Positions 1 through 7,836 of a stretch of DNA of 17,375 bases are shown piece after piece (positions within the stretch are counted from its first letter, which is position 1; the number at the start of each line of letters is the position of its first letter). Under the pieces are notes generated by a model that saw nothing but the letters and a program-made list of their open reading frames with translations, did not search any database and was not told the DNA's origin. The position numbers and the translations under genes were made by a program. Location of the stretch: positions 1-17,375 of the forward strand of contig JARBAV010000328.1 in NCBI GenBank assembly GCA_029237515.1, written 5' to 3'. The stretch is from Nitrososphaerales archaeon (lineage in GTDB: Archaea; Thermoproteota; Nitrososphaeria; Nitrososphaerales; Nitrososphaeraceae).

Positions 1-898
1 CCTTACCTATCTCAATTAAATTCAACCCTTTAGATATCGCTACTTGTCGTGCTCTCTTCAATAGCCATAAAGGAATGGTTCCCACTATTTCAAATTCCTC
101 CCCCCCATACATGACCAACTCCAAGCTACGAATTCCATTCTCAGAGGCGAACTCATCTATTCCAGGAGCCTTAGGAACCATTTCAACATGAAGATCTACA
201 TTGCTCTTGATCGCCAATCGATATAATGAACTGGCAAGTCCATCGCTAGAATCAATAGAGGAAGAAAGAAATTTCCGAAGGGAGACTCCAAATTCTAGTC
301 TCGGTTTGGGAAGCATCACAGATGAAGTATATCTGGTTTTGAACTGTTTTTTTACCCTTGCATTATTCAATAGAATTTTAAGACCTGCTGCAGTATGCCC
401 GAAGACTCCTGAAGTAACAATTACATCTCCAGGCTTTGCTCCGCCCTGTTCTGGTATCGTAGAGATTGGAAGGTTAGAATGAGCAAACATCGAACAATCT
501 ATCGTAAATTCGTTGCTATGATTAGTATCACCTCCTATAACATTAATTCCAAACTCCTTGGAAGCTTTCCTGAATCCATATGCCAACTCTCTGATAGTTT
601 GTAGCGAGATTGATCGGGGAAGACCCAATGAAAGGATGCATACTGAAGGTGTAAGTCCCTTTGCGGCGAAATCGCTAACACACGACACCAAGCTTTTTCT
701 AGCTACTTGCCATGATTTCATAAGGGGTGGAATGTCAGTACTCCCAACCAACATGTCGCACTTGAATGCCAACAGTCGGGGTCGCTTTGTCCTGCCCAAA
801 TCTATAAGCGCGACATCATCGAGAGGGAATGGCTTCTCATAGAGGCGAAGCTCGGACGATAGAATGTTAATTATCTGCTGCTCCCTTGATTCTCTCAT
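1..898 (-). CDS. thiL: Thiamine-monophosphate kinase ThiL (3' end beyond the window)
   Basis: Phosphorylates thiamine monophosphate with ATP to give thiamine diphosphate, the last step of cofactor synthesis in the cytosol. I translated the minus strand by hand from ATG at 898; the frame is open for 299 codons to the window edge. Family motifs appear in order: LDDVAL (residues 26-31), KCDMLVGSTDIP (46-57), a helix with ARKSLVSCVSDFAAKG (66-81), GGDTN in mid-protein, IDSSDGLAS, and YGGEEFEIVGT near the end. These are the acidic metal- and nucleotide-binding stretches of the PurM/ThiL/SelD/HypE superfamily. ThiL proteins are about 300-330 residues, so only a short tail is missing. The ATG lies inside the end of glmM (32-base overlap), so the two are probably co-transcribed and translationally coupled. 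The alternative, another AIRS-superfamily kinase, is much less likely. Confidence 0.88.
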   Translation of the reverse strand, partial: MRESREQQIINILSSELRLYEKPFPLDDVALIDLGRTKRPRLLAFKCDMLVGSTDIPPLMKSWQVARKSLVSCVSDFAAKGLTPSVCILSLGLPRSISLQTIRELAYGFRKASKEFGINVIGGDTNHSNEFTIDCSMFAHSNLPISTIPEQGGAKPGDVIVTSGVFGHTAAGLKILLNNARVKKQFKTRYTSSVMLPKPRLEFGVSLRKFLSSSIDSSDGLASSLYRLAIKSNVDLHVEMVPKAPGIDEFASENGIRSLELVMYGGEEFEIVGTIPLWLLKRARQVAISKGLNLIEIGK

Positions 899-2195
899 TA
901 ATGGTGAGTACCTTTGCCTTTACAAACTCGAACAGATCCTGGGTTTTGTCTATGGTCGACTCCACAGAAATTCTCAAAATATCCTCTGTGTTTGATGGCC
1001 TTACTAAAATCCAAGAATCCTCGTCCAATAGAGCCTTTATACCATCGTCAAGGATTGTTTCAGTAGAGATTTTTCGTAGCGGCTCAACCAACTCGTTGAT
1101 AATTTTGAATTTTACTGAATTTGGAACATAGACCTTAGATCTTTGCTGTTTGTAAGTTCGGATGAAGTGAAGGTATTCATCTTGTTTTTCTTCTTCTAAG
1201 CTAGAGATCAAAGCACTTGCTAACAATCCATCTCTACACATGTTGAAGTTAGGAGAAATGTAGCCAGCGCTGCTCCCTTCACCTCCTGCATCGGCACCTA
1301 TTTCTACCATTTTGTCAACGACATTAGCTTCTCCAACTTTAGAATACACGATCTCTCCCCCTGAATGCTTGATAAATTTCTCTAGAGCAAGACTAGTGTC
1401 CAAACTCACAACAAATTTCCGGGCACCTTGTTCAATTGCTGCACCAACACAGAGTAGCAGAGTTGCATCTGGCTCCATTTTTCTACCATATCTGTCTACA
1501 ACGACCACCCTGTCCCCATCCAGATCAAAAGCAAATCCGAGCGACAATTTATTATCCGTTACCAATGACCCTAACTCGTGCAAGTTTTCAACTGTTGGAT
1601 CGGTCCCTCTTGAGGATGTACCGTAAGCATCATTGATCGCTAAATAACCATTGCCTAATTCATGAAATAACATGTTTACGTATCTACAAGATGCTCCACC
1701 GCCAGGATCTAAGCCTATCTTTTTTTTATGAAAATGATTTTTGTTTTGCATATAGTGCAATACGTCATCCACGTATGAAGAAGTAGTTCGAAATACTGTT
1801 CCGGGGTTACTTGAACTACGCTCTTTGCCCGCAAGTATATCTTCTAGATCTTTCTCAGATATTCCTCTCCCATTCAAAATGAATTTTAGCCCGTTCCAAT
1901 CCAAGGGATTATGTGATGCAGTTATCATTATTCCGCCTTTATGTTTTCTTGCCTCCCTAAATGTAATAGGAGTAGGGGCAATATCTAAGTAATATACTTG
2001 GATTCCTTCTTCTAATAACGAGGTTAGTGTTGCGTAGGCCAAGGTTTGACCCGATGGTCGAGTATCCCTCGAGACAACACAGGAATTATTGCTCCTTATT
2101 AATGACGCCGCAAAAGATCTGGTGAACTTACTCACATCGGTCGGTAACAAATCATTTCCATATCTGCCTCTAATTCCTGAGATAGATACTTTCAT
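867..2195 (-). CDS. glmM: Phosphoglucosamine mutase / phosphomannomutase family protein
   Basis: Alpha-D-phosphohexomutase that moves phosphate between C6 and C1 of a hexose phosphate; in archaea the usual assignment is glucosamine-6-P to glucosamine-1-P for UDP-GlcNAc and surface glycans. The 442-residue protein has all four family signatures: SGIRG at the N-terminus, the phosphoserine loop TASHNP (Ser94), the metal loop DLDGDR (Asp224, 226, 228), the sugar loop GGEGS (304-308) and the phosphate-binding loop RPSNTED (399-405). I chose ATG at 2195 over an in-frame TTG at 2216 because the SGIRG motif then begins at the usual distance and a TATA-like box (2217-2226) sits 26 bases before it, which suggests a leaderless mRNA. 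Motifs do not separate glucosamine from mannose or glucose substrates, so the exact sugar is inferred. thiL overlaps its 3' end. Confidence 0.9.
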   Translation of the reverse strand: MKVSISGIRGRYGNDLLPTDVSKFTRSFAASLIRSNNSCVVSRDTRPSGQTLAYATLTSLLEEGIQVYYLDIAPTPITFREARKHKGGIMITASHNPLDWNGLKFILNGRGISEKDLEDILAGKERSSSNPGTVFRTTSSYVDDVLHYMQNKNHFHKKKIGLDPGGGASCRYVNMLFHELGNGYLAINDAYGTSSRGTDPTVENLHELGSLVTDNKLSLGFAFDLDGDRVVVVDRYGRKMEPDATLLLCVGAAIEQGARKFVVSLDTSLALEKFIKHSGGEIVYSKVGEANVVDKMVEIGADAGGEGSSAGYISPNFNMCRDGLLASALISSLEEEKQDEYLHFIRTYKQQRSKVYVPNSVKFKIINELVEPLRKISTETILDDGIKALLDEDSWILVRPSNTEDILRISVESTIDKTQDLFEFVKAKVLTINERIKGAADN

Positions 2196-2216
2196 GGTAA
2201 ATGCTTTATTTAACAA

Positions 2217-2226
2217 CTATTTATTC
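2217..2226 (-). promoter_or_regulatory. TATA-like box for glmM-thiL
   Basis: On the minus strand this reads GAATAAATAG, centred about 26 bases before ATG 2195. That is the expected archaeal TBP-box to start-site distance, so transcription would begin at or next to the start codon. Inferred from spacing and composition only. Confidence 0.4.
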
Positions 2227-2269
2227 GTGTTCTGTATATTGATTGGTCACAATTTATAGAGGTGAAGAA

Positions 2270-2277
2270 TTAAATAA
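2270..2277 (+). promoter_or_regulatory. TATA-like box for tRNA-Thr
   Basis: TTAAATAA lies 25-32 bases before the first base of the tRNA at 2302, the classical position of an archaeal TATA box. It points away from the glmM promoter, so the 106-base gap (2196-2301) is a divergent promoter region. Confidence 0.55.
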
Positions 2278-2301
2278 AAATGTCTTCACAGAAAATCTAG
2301 T

Positions 2302-2374
2302 GCCCTAGTAGCTCAGCTGGCAGAGCGAGGGTTTCGTAAACCCTAGGCCGTGGGTTCAAATCCCATCTAGGGCT
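2302..2374 (+). tRNA. tRNA-Thr (anticodon CGU), no intron
   Basis: Complete 73-base cloverleaf. The acceptor stem GCCCTAG (2302-2308) pairs with CTAGGGC (2367-2373), followed by discriminator T at 2374. The D-arm is GCTC/GAGC (2311-2314, 2323-2326). The anticodon stem AGGGT/ACCCT (2328-2332, 2340-2344) encloses a 7-base loop TTCGTAA with anticodon CGT (2335-2337), which reads the threonine codon ACG. The T-arm has loop TTCAAAT (2355-2361). CCA is not encoded, as is common in archaea. A short T-run follows the 3' end. Confidence 0.95.
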
Positions 2375-2390
2375 TTCATCTCCGATTTGA

Positions 2391-2440
2391 ATAGAATAGA
2401 TTAGAATAAGATAGAATAATATAGAGTAAAGTAGATTTGA
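2391..2440. repeat. Degenerate 10-bp tandem repeat
   Basis: Five consecutive decamers keep the same phase: ATAGAATAGA, TTAGAATAAG, ATAGAATAAT, ATAGAGTAAA, GTAGATTTGA. The shared core is NTAGANTA. The period equals about one DNA helical turn. The array starts 17 bases after the tRNA and ends in T-rich sequence. Confidence 0.6.
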
Positions 2441-2501
2441 TTTGATTTTTCAGCTTCCGTGGTAGTCATGATAATTGAAATTTTCAAGATATCCCCAGCT
2501 T

Positions 2502-2848
2502 TTACAAATTTGTCAGAAATGATCTTATCAACCGTAAAGCCTTTTGCGAGGCCTCCTGAAAATACTGATTTTGACAATTCCCTCGGTTAAGCGAGAGGAT
2601 ACCCAATCTTTTGAGGGTTTCCACAGAATTTGAATTGGTTCAAGGTAATTCAAAATCAAGGAAATTATATATCGATCGAACCCACCGGCATGAATATCTT
2701 CTTTTGTTACCATTATCGATATTTGATCAATGCAAGTGTCATTAGTTTTGAACCTATGAACAAGATCCTTCATTGCACATCGTATCATCAAGCAAAACGT
2801 ATAGTAGAGGTAATTTTGATACCATGAATGTTTCAGGATTGAATCCAT
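2502..2848 (-). pseudogene. Possible decayed ORF, unassigned (weak transposase-like resemblance)
   Basis: A 106-codon frame (2848 down to 2528) carries a stretch MKDLVHRFK...ISIMVTKEDI that faintly resembles the segment before the central DKD motif of MULE-type transposases. It then continues into sequence unlike that family. Another minus-strand frame, open apart from one stop down to the TAA at 2502-2504, carries NFLDFELP and ETLKRLGIL. These would be the expected kind of next segment if a frameshift had occurred. The resemblance is by eye and weak. The stretch could equally be non-coding. No terminal repeats or target duplication were found. Confidence 0.2.
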
Positions 2849-2982
2849 GTCTCCTTCTGCCCATATTTGCTCTTCATTGATCAGATATTACGGGTGCTAA
2901 AGCTTGTTTCATGGGATCGCATGTTGAAAACGAAAGAGTCGTGCTCAGCTTGCTGGAGGTAGGATCGGATCTCAGTAAAAGG

Positions 2983-2988
2983 TTAAAT
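2983..2988 (+). promoter_or_regulatory. TATA-like box for top6B-top6A
   Basis: TTAAAT within AAAAGGTTAAATCT lies about 26-31 bases before the TTG start at 3014 and 22-27 before an out-of-frame ATG at 3010. The purine run just before it could be a BRE. Inferred from spacing. Confidence 0.35.
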
Positions 2989-3013
2989 CTAGTTCGCTAA
3001 CTACTGAAAATGT

Positions 3014-4942
3014 TTGAAATCCAAGAATATTGCCGAAATGGCTTCGTCTAGGATGGTACAATTGGGATCATCGTCAGTTATTCAAACAAAGAGCAAGGCT
3101 AAGATCAGCTTTAGTAGAAAAGCTGAATCTGAGTTCTTTGTTGATAATTCTGCCTTAGCAGGATTCACTGGGGAGCGGATTTTGTATATGGCGATACGCG
3201 AGCTCATCGAAAATTCCCTCGATTCATGTGAGGCTGAAAGGATCTTGCCAAAAATAGCGGTGTCGCTTAAGCTGATAGATCCTCTAAATGATTTGTGGGC
3301 GATTTCATGTGAGGATAATGGGATTGGGATCCGTTCGGATAAGGTTTCCGTAGCTGTCTGTTCATTTCTTACCTCAGGCAAGTATGTCGAACAACAGCAA
3401 CGAGGTTTATTTGGCGTTGGTCTAAAAATGATAGCAGCATTTTCTACTAAAGATACAGATCATCCGCTTCGAGTATGGTCAAAATCAGCTGAAGAGACCA
3501 GCGAATATTATTTTGAATTGCGTACTGATATAGGTACCAATAAACCAATAGTATTGACTAGGCGTGATACTAAGCCTAAAGAATCTACTATCAGAGGAAA
3601 ATCTGGCTTTCGGATAGAGGCAGTTCTAAGAGGACGGCTCTCTCCGATAACAAAGAATAGGATACATGATTATATAAGTCAGACCAGCATTGTAAATCCC
3701 TATGCTGTGATATCTTTTTCAACAGACGATGGAATGATTACATTCGATAGACGAACCAATATCATGCCAGAACCGGCCAAGGAGGTCCTTCCACACCCAG
3801 CAGATATGGATTTAAAGACACTCAAGAAGGCAATTGGGACTCATGCTCTTCAGAAGACGACCATACAAGGCATATTGTGCAATTCTTTTCAAAAGCTATC
3901 ATTCGATAAGGCCAAAGAAATCATCAGAAATGCAGGTATTGAGGCAAAGCAAGCTGATAAATATAGTGAGCATGAGCTCATCAAAATTGTAAATGTCTGC
4001 AGACAAACTAAATTTCAATCCCCCAACGTAGACCATTTGAGCCCAATAGGAGAGCGAATCTTTACAGTAGGAATGACTACAGAGCGAACTATCTTTACAA
4101 AGAAGGAAAACGCGATTTCAGATGACGAATCACAGCCTAAAATATCGACAAGAGAGATGAAACCCACACTAACGGGATATTCATCACGTGCATGTATAAT
4201 TAACAATAGACCGACAATAGTAGAATGCGGACTTGCTTACGGTGGTAACCTTTCTTATTTCAAGCTCTATAGATTTGCTAATAAAATACCGTTGCTTTAT
4301 GATGAAGGGTCCGACGTAGCAAGAGAAGTAATTTCGGAAGTGGAACTAAACAAGATGGGGGTATCTAAGAAACAAGTTAAAGAGCAATTTAGTGGACTCG
4401 AATCTAGATCGGATCGTGCAATTGATCTCCTACCTATTCACATATTTTTCCATATATGCTCCACAAAAATCCCATACAAGACCGCGGGAAAAGAGAGTAT
4501 TGCATCAGAAGGTGAGTTGAAAAAATACATGAAAGCCTGTCTTAGTGACCTTTACAGGAAAGTGAGCAAGCAGATACGACACGAAATGCATTTGAAAGAT
4601 GCAGAAAATAGGTTAAAGCTTTACAAGTATTATATACCTTTAATAGTGGATGCGATTTCTGAATCTATTGACGTTAGCGCTGAGGATCTGACCAACAGTT
4701 TTTTGGCTTTAGTTGAAAGACATGTGAAGAAGGGAGTCTCTCACCCAAGATCAGTCATGACAAATGTTGAGAATCACGCAGTGCCAGTGGAACGTCATGA
4801 TGTTCGGGGACAACAAAAGGGTTCGGGATCTAAAGAAACATCAGTGGTCACTAGGTCAAAGAAATCTTTGAAAATGAAGCGTTTGGACAGTACCCAGGAG
4901 AAAATCGAGAATTTCTTGACATCTTCAGAGGAATTGAGCTAG
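3014..4942 (+). CDS. top6B: DNA topoisomerase VI subunit B
   Basis: ATPase subunit of the type IIB topoisomerase that relaxes and decatenates DNA as an A2B2 complex. The 642-residue protein shows GHKL motifs: RELIENSLD (62-70, Asn67 for Mg-ATP), EDNGIGI (100-106) and the glycine lid GLFGVGLKM (131-139). The transducer signatures are INNRPTIVECGLAYGG (starting near 396) and RFANKIPLLYD (420-430). A charged, low-complexity tail (about 584-642) follows the core and ends in a PIP-box-like peptide, QEKIENFL (628-635). The start is uncertain: TTG 3014 gives the longest frame, ATG 3038 and ATG 3050 are in-frame alternatives, and all precede the conserved core that begins near residue 40. top6A follows after 2 bases, so the operon makes both subunits in stoichiometric amounts. 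Confidence 0.95.
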   Translation: MKSKNIAEMASSRMVQLGSSSVIQTKSKAKISFSRKAESEFFVDNSALAGFTGERILYMAIRELIENSLDSCEAERILPKIAVSLKLIDPLNDLWAISCEDNGIGIRSDKVSVAVCSFLTSGKYVEQQQRGLFGVGLKMIAAFSTKDTDHPLRVWSKSAEETSEYYFELRTDIGTNKPIVLTRRDTKPKESTIRGKSGFRIEAVLRGRLSPITKNRIHDYISQTSIVNPYAVISFSTDDGMITFDRRTNIMPEPAKEVLPHPADMDLKTLKKAIGTHALQKTTIQGILCNSFQKLSFDKAKEIIRNAGIEAKQADKYSEHELIKIVNVCRQTKFQSPNVDHLSPIGERIFTVGMTTERTIFTKKENAISDDESQPKISTREMKPTLTGYSSRACIINNRPTIVECGLAYGGNLSYFKLYRFANKIPLLYDEGSDVAREVISEVELNKMGVSKKQVKEQFSGLESRSDRAIDLLPIHIFFHICSTKIPYKTAGKESIASEGELKKYMKACLSDLYRKVSKQIRHEMHLKDAENRLKLYKYYIPLIVDAISESIDVSAEDLTNSFLALVERHVKKGVSHPRSVMTNVENHAVPVERHDVRGQQKGSGSKETSVVTRSKKSLKMKRLDSTQEKIENFLTSSEELS

Positions 4943-4944
4943 TC

Positions 4945-6051
4945 ATGTCGGGTATGGACAAACGCCATAAAGAGACGATAAAAAAGATACGGCTAATTAT
5001 GAAGGCTATTTGTAACGATGTCCTTTCTGGAAAAAAAATGCCCTCTTTCGACATAACAAAGATTGGTTATGATAACACAGTTTGGTCAGAGGAGAAAAGA
5101 ATGCTTACGGTAGGAACGAAGACGGTCCACATAAGTCCTGATACGACCAAAAAAATTCCAACCTTTTCACAATATGTTGTGATGTCCAATGCTGTTAGAA
5201 AATTGTTGGATGAGCAAATGGAGAGTACTATTAGAGGAATGTACTACGCTACTCTTAGCACAGTCGGAGATGAAAGAAATAGGCAAAAATTCTGGACAAG
5301 CCAAGATGCGTCTGACGATGCTATCAAGGCTGTTGAATTATTGACTGGAGTACCGCGTGAAGAGTTTTCTGTTACATCGAAGCCTAAGGGCATGATTTCT
5401 GGTCCCATCTTGCTACGTGTTGGAGGAGATTTAATAGACTGTAATCTCGGAAGTCGCGCAACATCACAATTGATCCCTACAAATATCATGGATGTAGAGA
5501 TAGTTGATGTCAAAGCTGACTTTGTGATGGTAGTTGAGAAAGATACTGTTTTGAATAATATTAGAAAATCTGGATTCATCCAAAAATATAATGCCATTTT
5601 AATGACTGGATCAGGGGAGCCTGATAGAGCAACAAGAATGATGGTAAAAACCTTAAACGAAGTATGGAAAAAACCGGTGGTGGTATTTGCAGACGCCGAC
5701 CCTTGGGGATTAGGGATCGCATTAAGGTATAAAATTGGTAGTGAATCCTTGAGCTACGACAGCGATAGACTAGTCACACCAGATGCTAAGGTACTTGGTA
5801 TGATGTTCTCTGATATATATGAATACAATATCCCCGAAGTCGCTCGCCTTACGGCATCTGACGAGGATCTGAACAGGGCAAATGATATGAAAAAGAAACA
5901 ATGGCTAAAGGACAAGAAATGGCAAAAGGAATTAAATCTCTTCCTCAAGAATAAGGAAAAATGTGAACTTGATGCTTTCTTTAAGCATGGTTTCAGATAT
6001 TTGGCTGAAACATATCTTCCTCAAAAACTGCGTGAGTCGGGCATCTTGTAG
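4945..6051 (+). CDS. top6A: DNA topoisomerase VI subunit A (Spo11 homologue)
   Basis: DNA-cleaving subunit of topoisomerase VI, homologous to Spo11; it cuts both strands through covalent 5'-tyrosyl links. The 368-residue protein has the winged-helix CAP motif STIRGMYY (94-101), where the Tyr pair includes the catalytic residue, expected to be Tyr101 by comparison with Spo11. The Toprim domain follows with acidic Glu198 in VVEKDTVL, TGSGEPDRATR (221-231) and FADADPWG (248-255, Asp250 and Asp252 for Mg). The C-terminus has a lysine-rich helix (315-340) and the family ending FRYLAETYLPQKL. The length matches archaeal relatives (about 370). It starts with ATG 2 bases after the top6B stop. A purine stretch, AGAGG, lies 15 bases before the start, but coupling to top6B is the likelier way it is translated. 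It converges with lysS 102 bases downstream. Confidence 0.96.
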   Translation: MSGMDKRHKETIKKIRLIMKAICNDVLSGKKMPSFDITKIGYDNTVWSEEKRMLTVGTKTVHISPDTTKKIPTFSQYVVMSNAVRKLLDEQMESTIRGMYYATLSTVGDERNRQKFWTSQDASDDAIKAVELLTGVPREEFSVTSKPKGMISGPILLRVGGDLIDCNLGSRATSQLIPTNIMDVEIVDVKADFVMVVEKDTVLNNIRKSGFIQKYNAILMTGSGEPDRATRMMVKTLNEVWKKPVVVFADADPWGLGIALRYKIGSESLSYDSDRLVTPDAKVLGMMFSDIYEYNIPEVARLTASDEDLNRANDMKKKQWLKDKKWQKELNLFLKNKEKCELDAFFKHGFRYLAETYLPQKLRESGIL

Positions 6052-6153
6052 AGGCCCTGTATAACGGTGCGTCTTATACTTCTAGTAGTTCATTCAGTAA
6101 ATATATTGGAAACATCCGCATCTCGAATCCTCTTTGCAATGCTACTTGATTTT

Positions 6154-7836
6154 TCAAAAGCTGCCGTTCTTGTCTCTGCCTACTTTAGCTTCTTGATCTG
6201 GCCTTGTGCGATAGTTATCGAGCTGTTCATAGGTCCAATTGATCCCCATGTCTGCTATGTAATTTCCTAATCGAGGCCCCTTCTCCGCATTTATCAATAT
6301 TTCATAGAGTAATTTGAAAAATTCCTTTGGTTGCAGCCCTTTCCTTTTTGCGATAGAGAATATCTCAGATTGAATAACAATAGCAAGTTCACTCTTATCA
6401 TTTGCTGGGTCCAAATTCTTTAGATAATTTATCAGTTCTAGCAGTGCTTCTTGTTCCGTCTTTGACAAGCTCATGTGTGTACTTGCAAGCGTTGTTAATA
6501 GATAGTCATTTGACCAGTTCGACGCAAGTTGGATCTTCATAATTAGCAAGTCGCTCTTATTCTTAACTAGCTTGTACTTTACCAATCGATCATATACTTT
6601 GTCCACCAATTTCTCATCTTCTCTAAACAAAAGAGCCTGTTGTGCTAATATTCTGTAAGGAACGTGCAAGGAAGGACTGGAGGGAGGCTCCAGTTGGTGA
6701 ATATATTCATAAATCCCTCTTAGTTTTGTACGCTTGGCAATATTATCTTCATTTAAGGCACCAAAGAAAACATCTTCTAGGAAGTCGTATTCGTCCATCA
6801 AATTTGGAATATCATCTATGCCTACATGTCGAGTGCCAGAAATGCGTTTGTACAGCAATAGGAGAAGCGATTCTGGAGTTCCATATCTTAGCCACGTTTG
6901 GGGTGTCAAAACGTTTCCTGACGATTTGCTAATTTTCCTTCCCCCTTTATCTAGGAACATTTCATACTTAATATGTGTGGGATGAGCAAATTGCAAAACC
7001 TCATCTGATATCCAATCATTTATTCTCACCGAATCCAAAATATCCTTCCCATATGCCTCAAACCTGATGTCAAAGGCCTGCCATCGGGCGGCAAATTCCA
7101 CTTTCCAGGGTAACTTTCCGTTTCCATCTTCCAGGTGTGTTTCGCCATGGTAACCACATCCCTCTATGTGAACATCTCCTATTCTAGTTCCCTCACACTT
7201 GTATGCTATCACTCGCCTCTCAGATAAATAATCTATCGGAGATGCGACATATATTCTTCCACACTTATCACAGATGGGAAAATAAGGAAGGGATCGCGTA
7301 TATTTTTCCTGTCCAACTATTTTAGCGATACTTTTTCCGATTCTCTCATGATTCTTGAGAATCAAGTCGATCTGATTAATGAGAAGCCCACGTTTGTAAG
7401 TCGACTGGCCACTAATATGAGTATACTTTATTCCAAGCCGATCCAATGAATCAAGAAGGAGTCCAGTCATATGCGCGCCATATGATGAATGACAACTTCC
7501 GAATGGATCAGGAATATTTGAAACAGGCTTAGCTAGGTATGAGATCAAATCCTTCGATAGACCCGAAGGGACCTTACGAAGTCCATCCATATCATCCGAA
7601 TAAGCCAAGAGCTGCGCGTTATATCCCATATTTTTCAGTGCAACCGCGATTCCGTACGCTCTTACGGCATCCCCTAAACTTCCCAAATGTGGAATTCCTG
7701 ATGCTCCGAGGCCACTCTCTACTCTGATTGTGGAAAGACTTCTGTTTAACCTTTTTTCTCTCTCTATTAACTCATAGGCAACTTTGTCAAGCCAAGTCCC
7801 TTTTCCTATAGTTGCGTCTGAACTCAACAAATTCAA
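6154..7836 (-). CDS. lysS: Lysyl-tRNA synthetase, class I
   Basis: Charges tRNA-Lys with lysine in the cytosol. This is the archaeal class I enzyme (Rossmann fold), unrelated to the class II LysRS of most bacteria and of eukaryotes. The 560-residue protein has the HIGH-type motif IPHLGSL (48-54), the zinc-binding group CDKC (189-192) with later Cys214 and Cys227, and the KMSKS-type motif KISKSSGNVL (301-310). The C-terminal half is helical, as in the alpha-helix-cage domain. Length fits the family (about 520-560). The start is TTG at 7836: its T and G lie in the last Asn codon and stop of elp3 (AATTGA), so the two genes overlap by 4 bases and reinitiation is likely. No Shine-Dalgarno site is visible. 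A T-run lies near the stop. Confidence 0.95.
   Translation of the reverse strand: MNLLSSDATIGKGTWLDKVAYELIEREKRLNRSLSTIRVESGLGASGIPHLGSLGDAVRAYGIAVALKNMGYNAQLLAYSDDMDGLRKVPSGLSKDLISYLAKPVSNIPDPFGSCHSSYGAHMTGLLLDSLDRLGIKYTHISGQSTYKRGLLINQIDLILKNHERIGKSIAKIVGQEKYTRSLPYFPICDKCGRIYVASPIDYLSERRVIAYKCEGTRIGDVHIEGCGYHGETHLEDGNGKLPWKVEFAARWQAFDIRFEAYGKDILDSVRINDWISDEVLQFAHPTHIKYEMFLDKGGRKISKSSGNVLTPQTWLRYGTPESLLLLLYKRISGTRHVGIDDIPNLMDEYDFLEDVFFGALNEDNIAKRTKLRGIYEYIHQLEPPSSPSLHVPYRILAQQALLFREDEKLVDKVYDRLVKYKLVKNKSDLLIMKIQLASNWSNDYLLTTLASTHMSLSKTEQEALLELINYLKNLDPANDKSELAIVIQSEIFSIAKRKGLQPKEFFKLLYEILINAEKGPRLGNYIADMGINWTYEQLDNYRTRPDQEAKVGRDKNGSF

Larger units (their letters stand above)
2375..3013. other. 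Gene-poor region between tRNA-Thr and top6B
   Basis: This stretch has no convincing intact gene. It contains an AT-rich degenerate tandem repeat (2391-2440), a run of GATTT/GATTTTT (2433-2450), a possible decayed minus-strand ORF (2502-2848), and the top6B promoter region at its right end. I found no clear C/D-box or other structured RNA by eye. Confidence 0.6.

Noticed and set aside
201..842. Plus-strand ORFs at 201-482 and 558-842
   Set aside because: They lie opposite the thiL coding frame, whose motifs are unmistakable; antisense shadows.
6059..6079. GTATAA/TTATAC dyad after top6A as a terminator
   Set aside because: A 6-bp AT-rich stem with a 9-base loop and no U-run; too weak to call.
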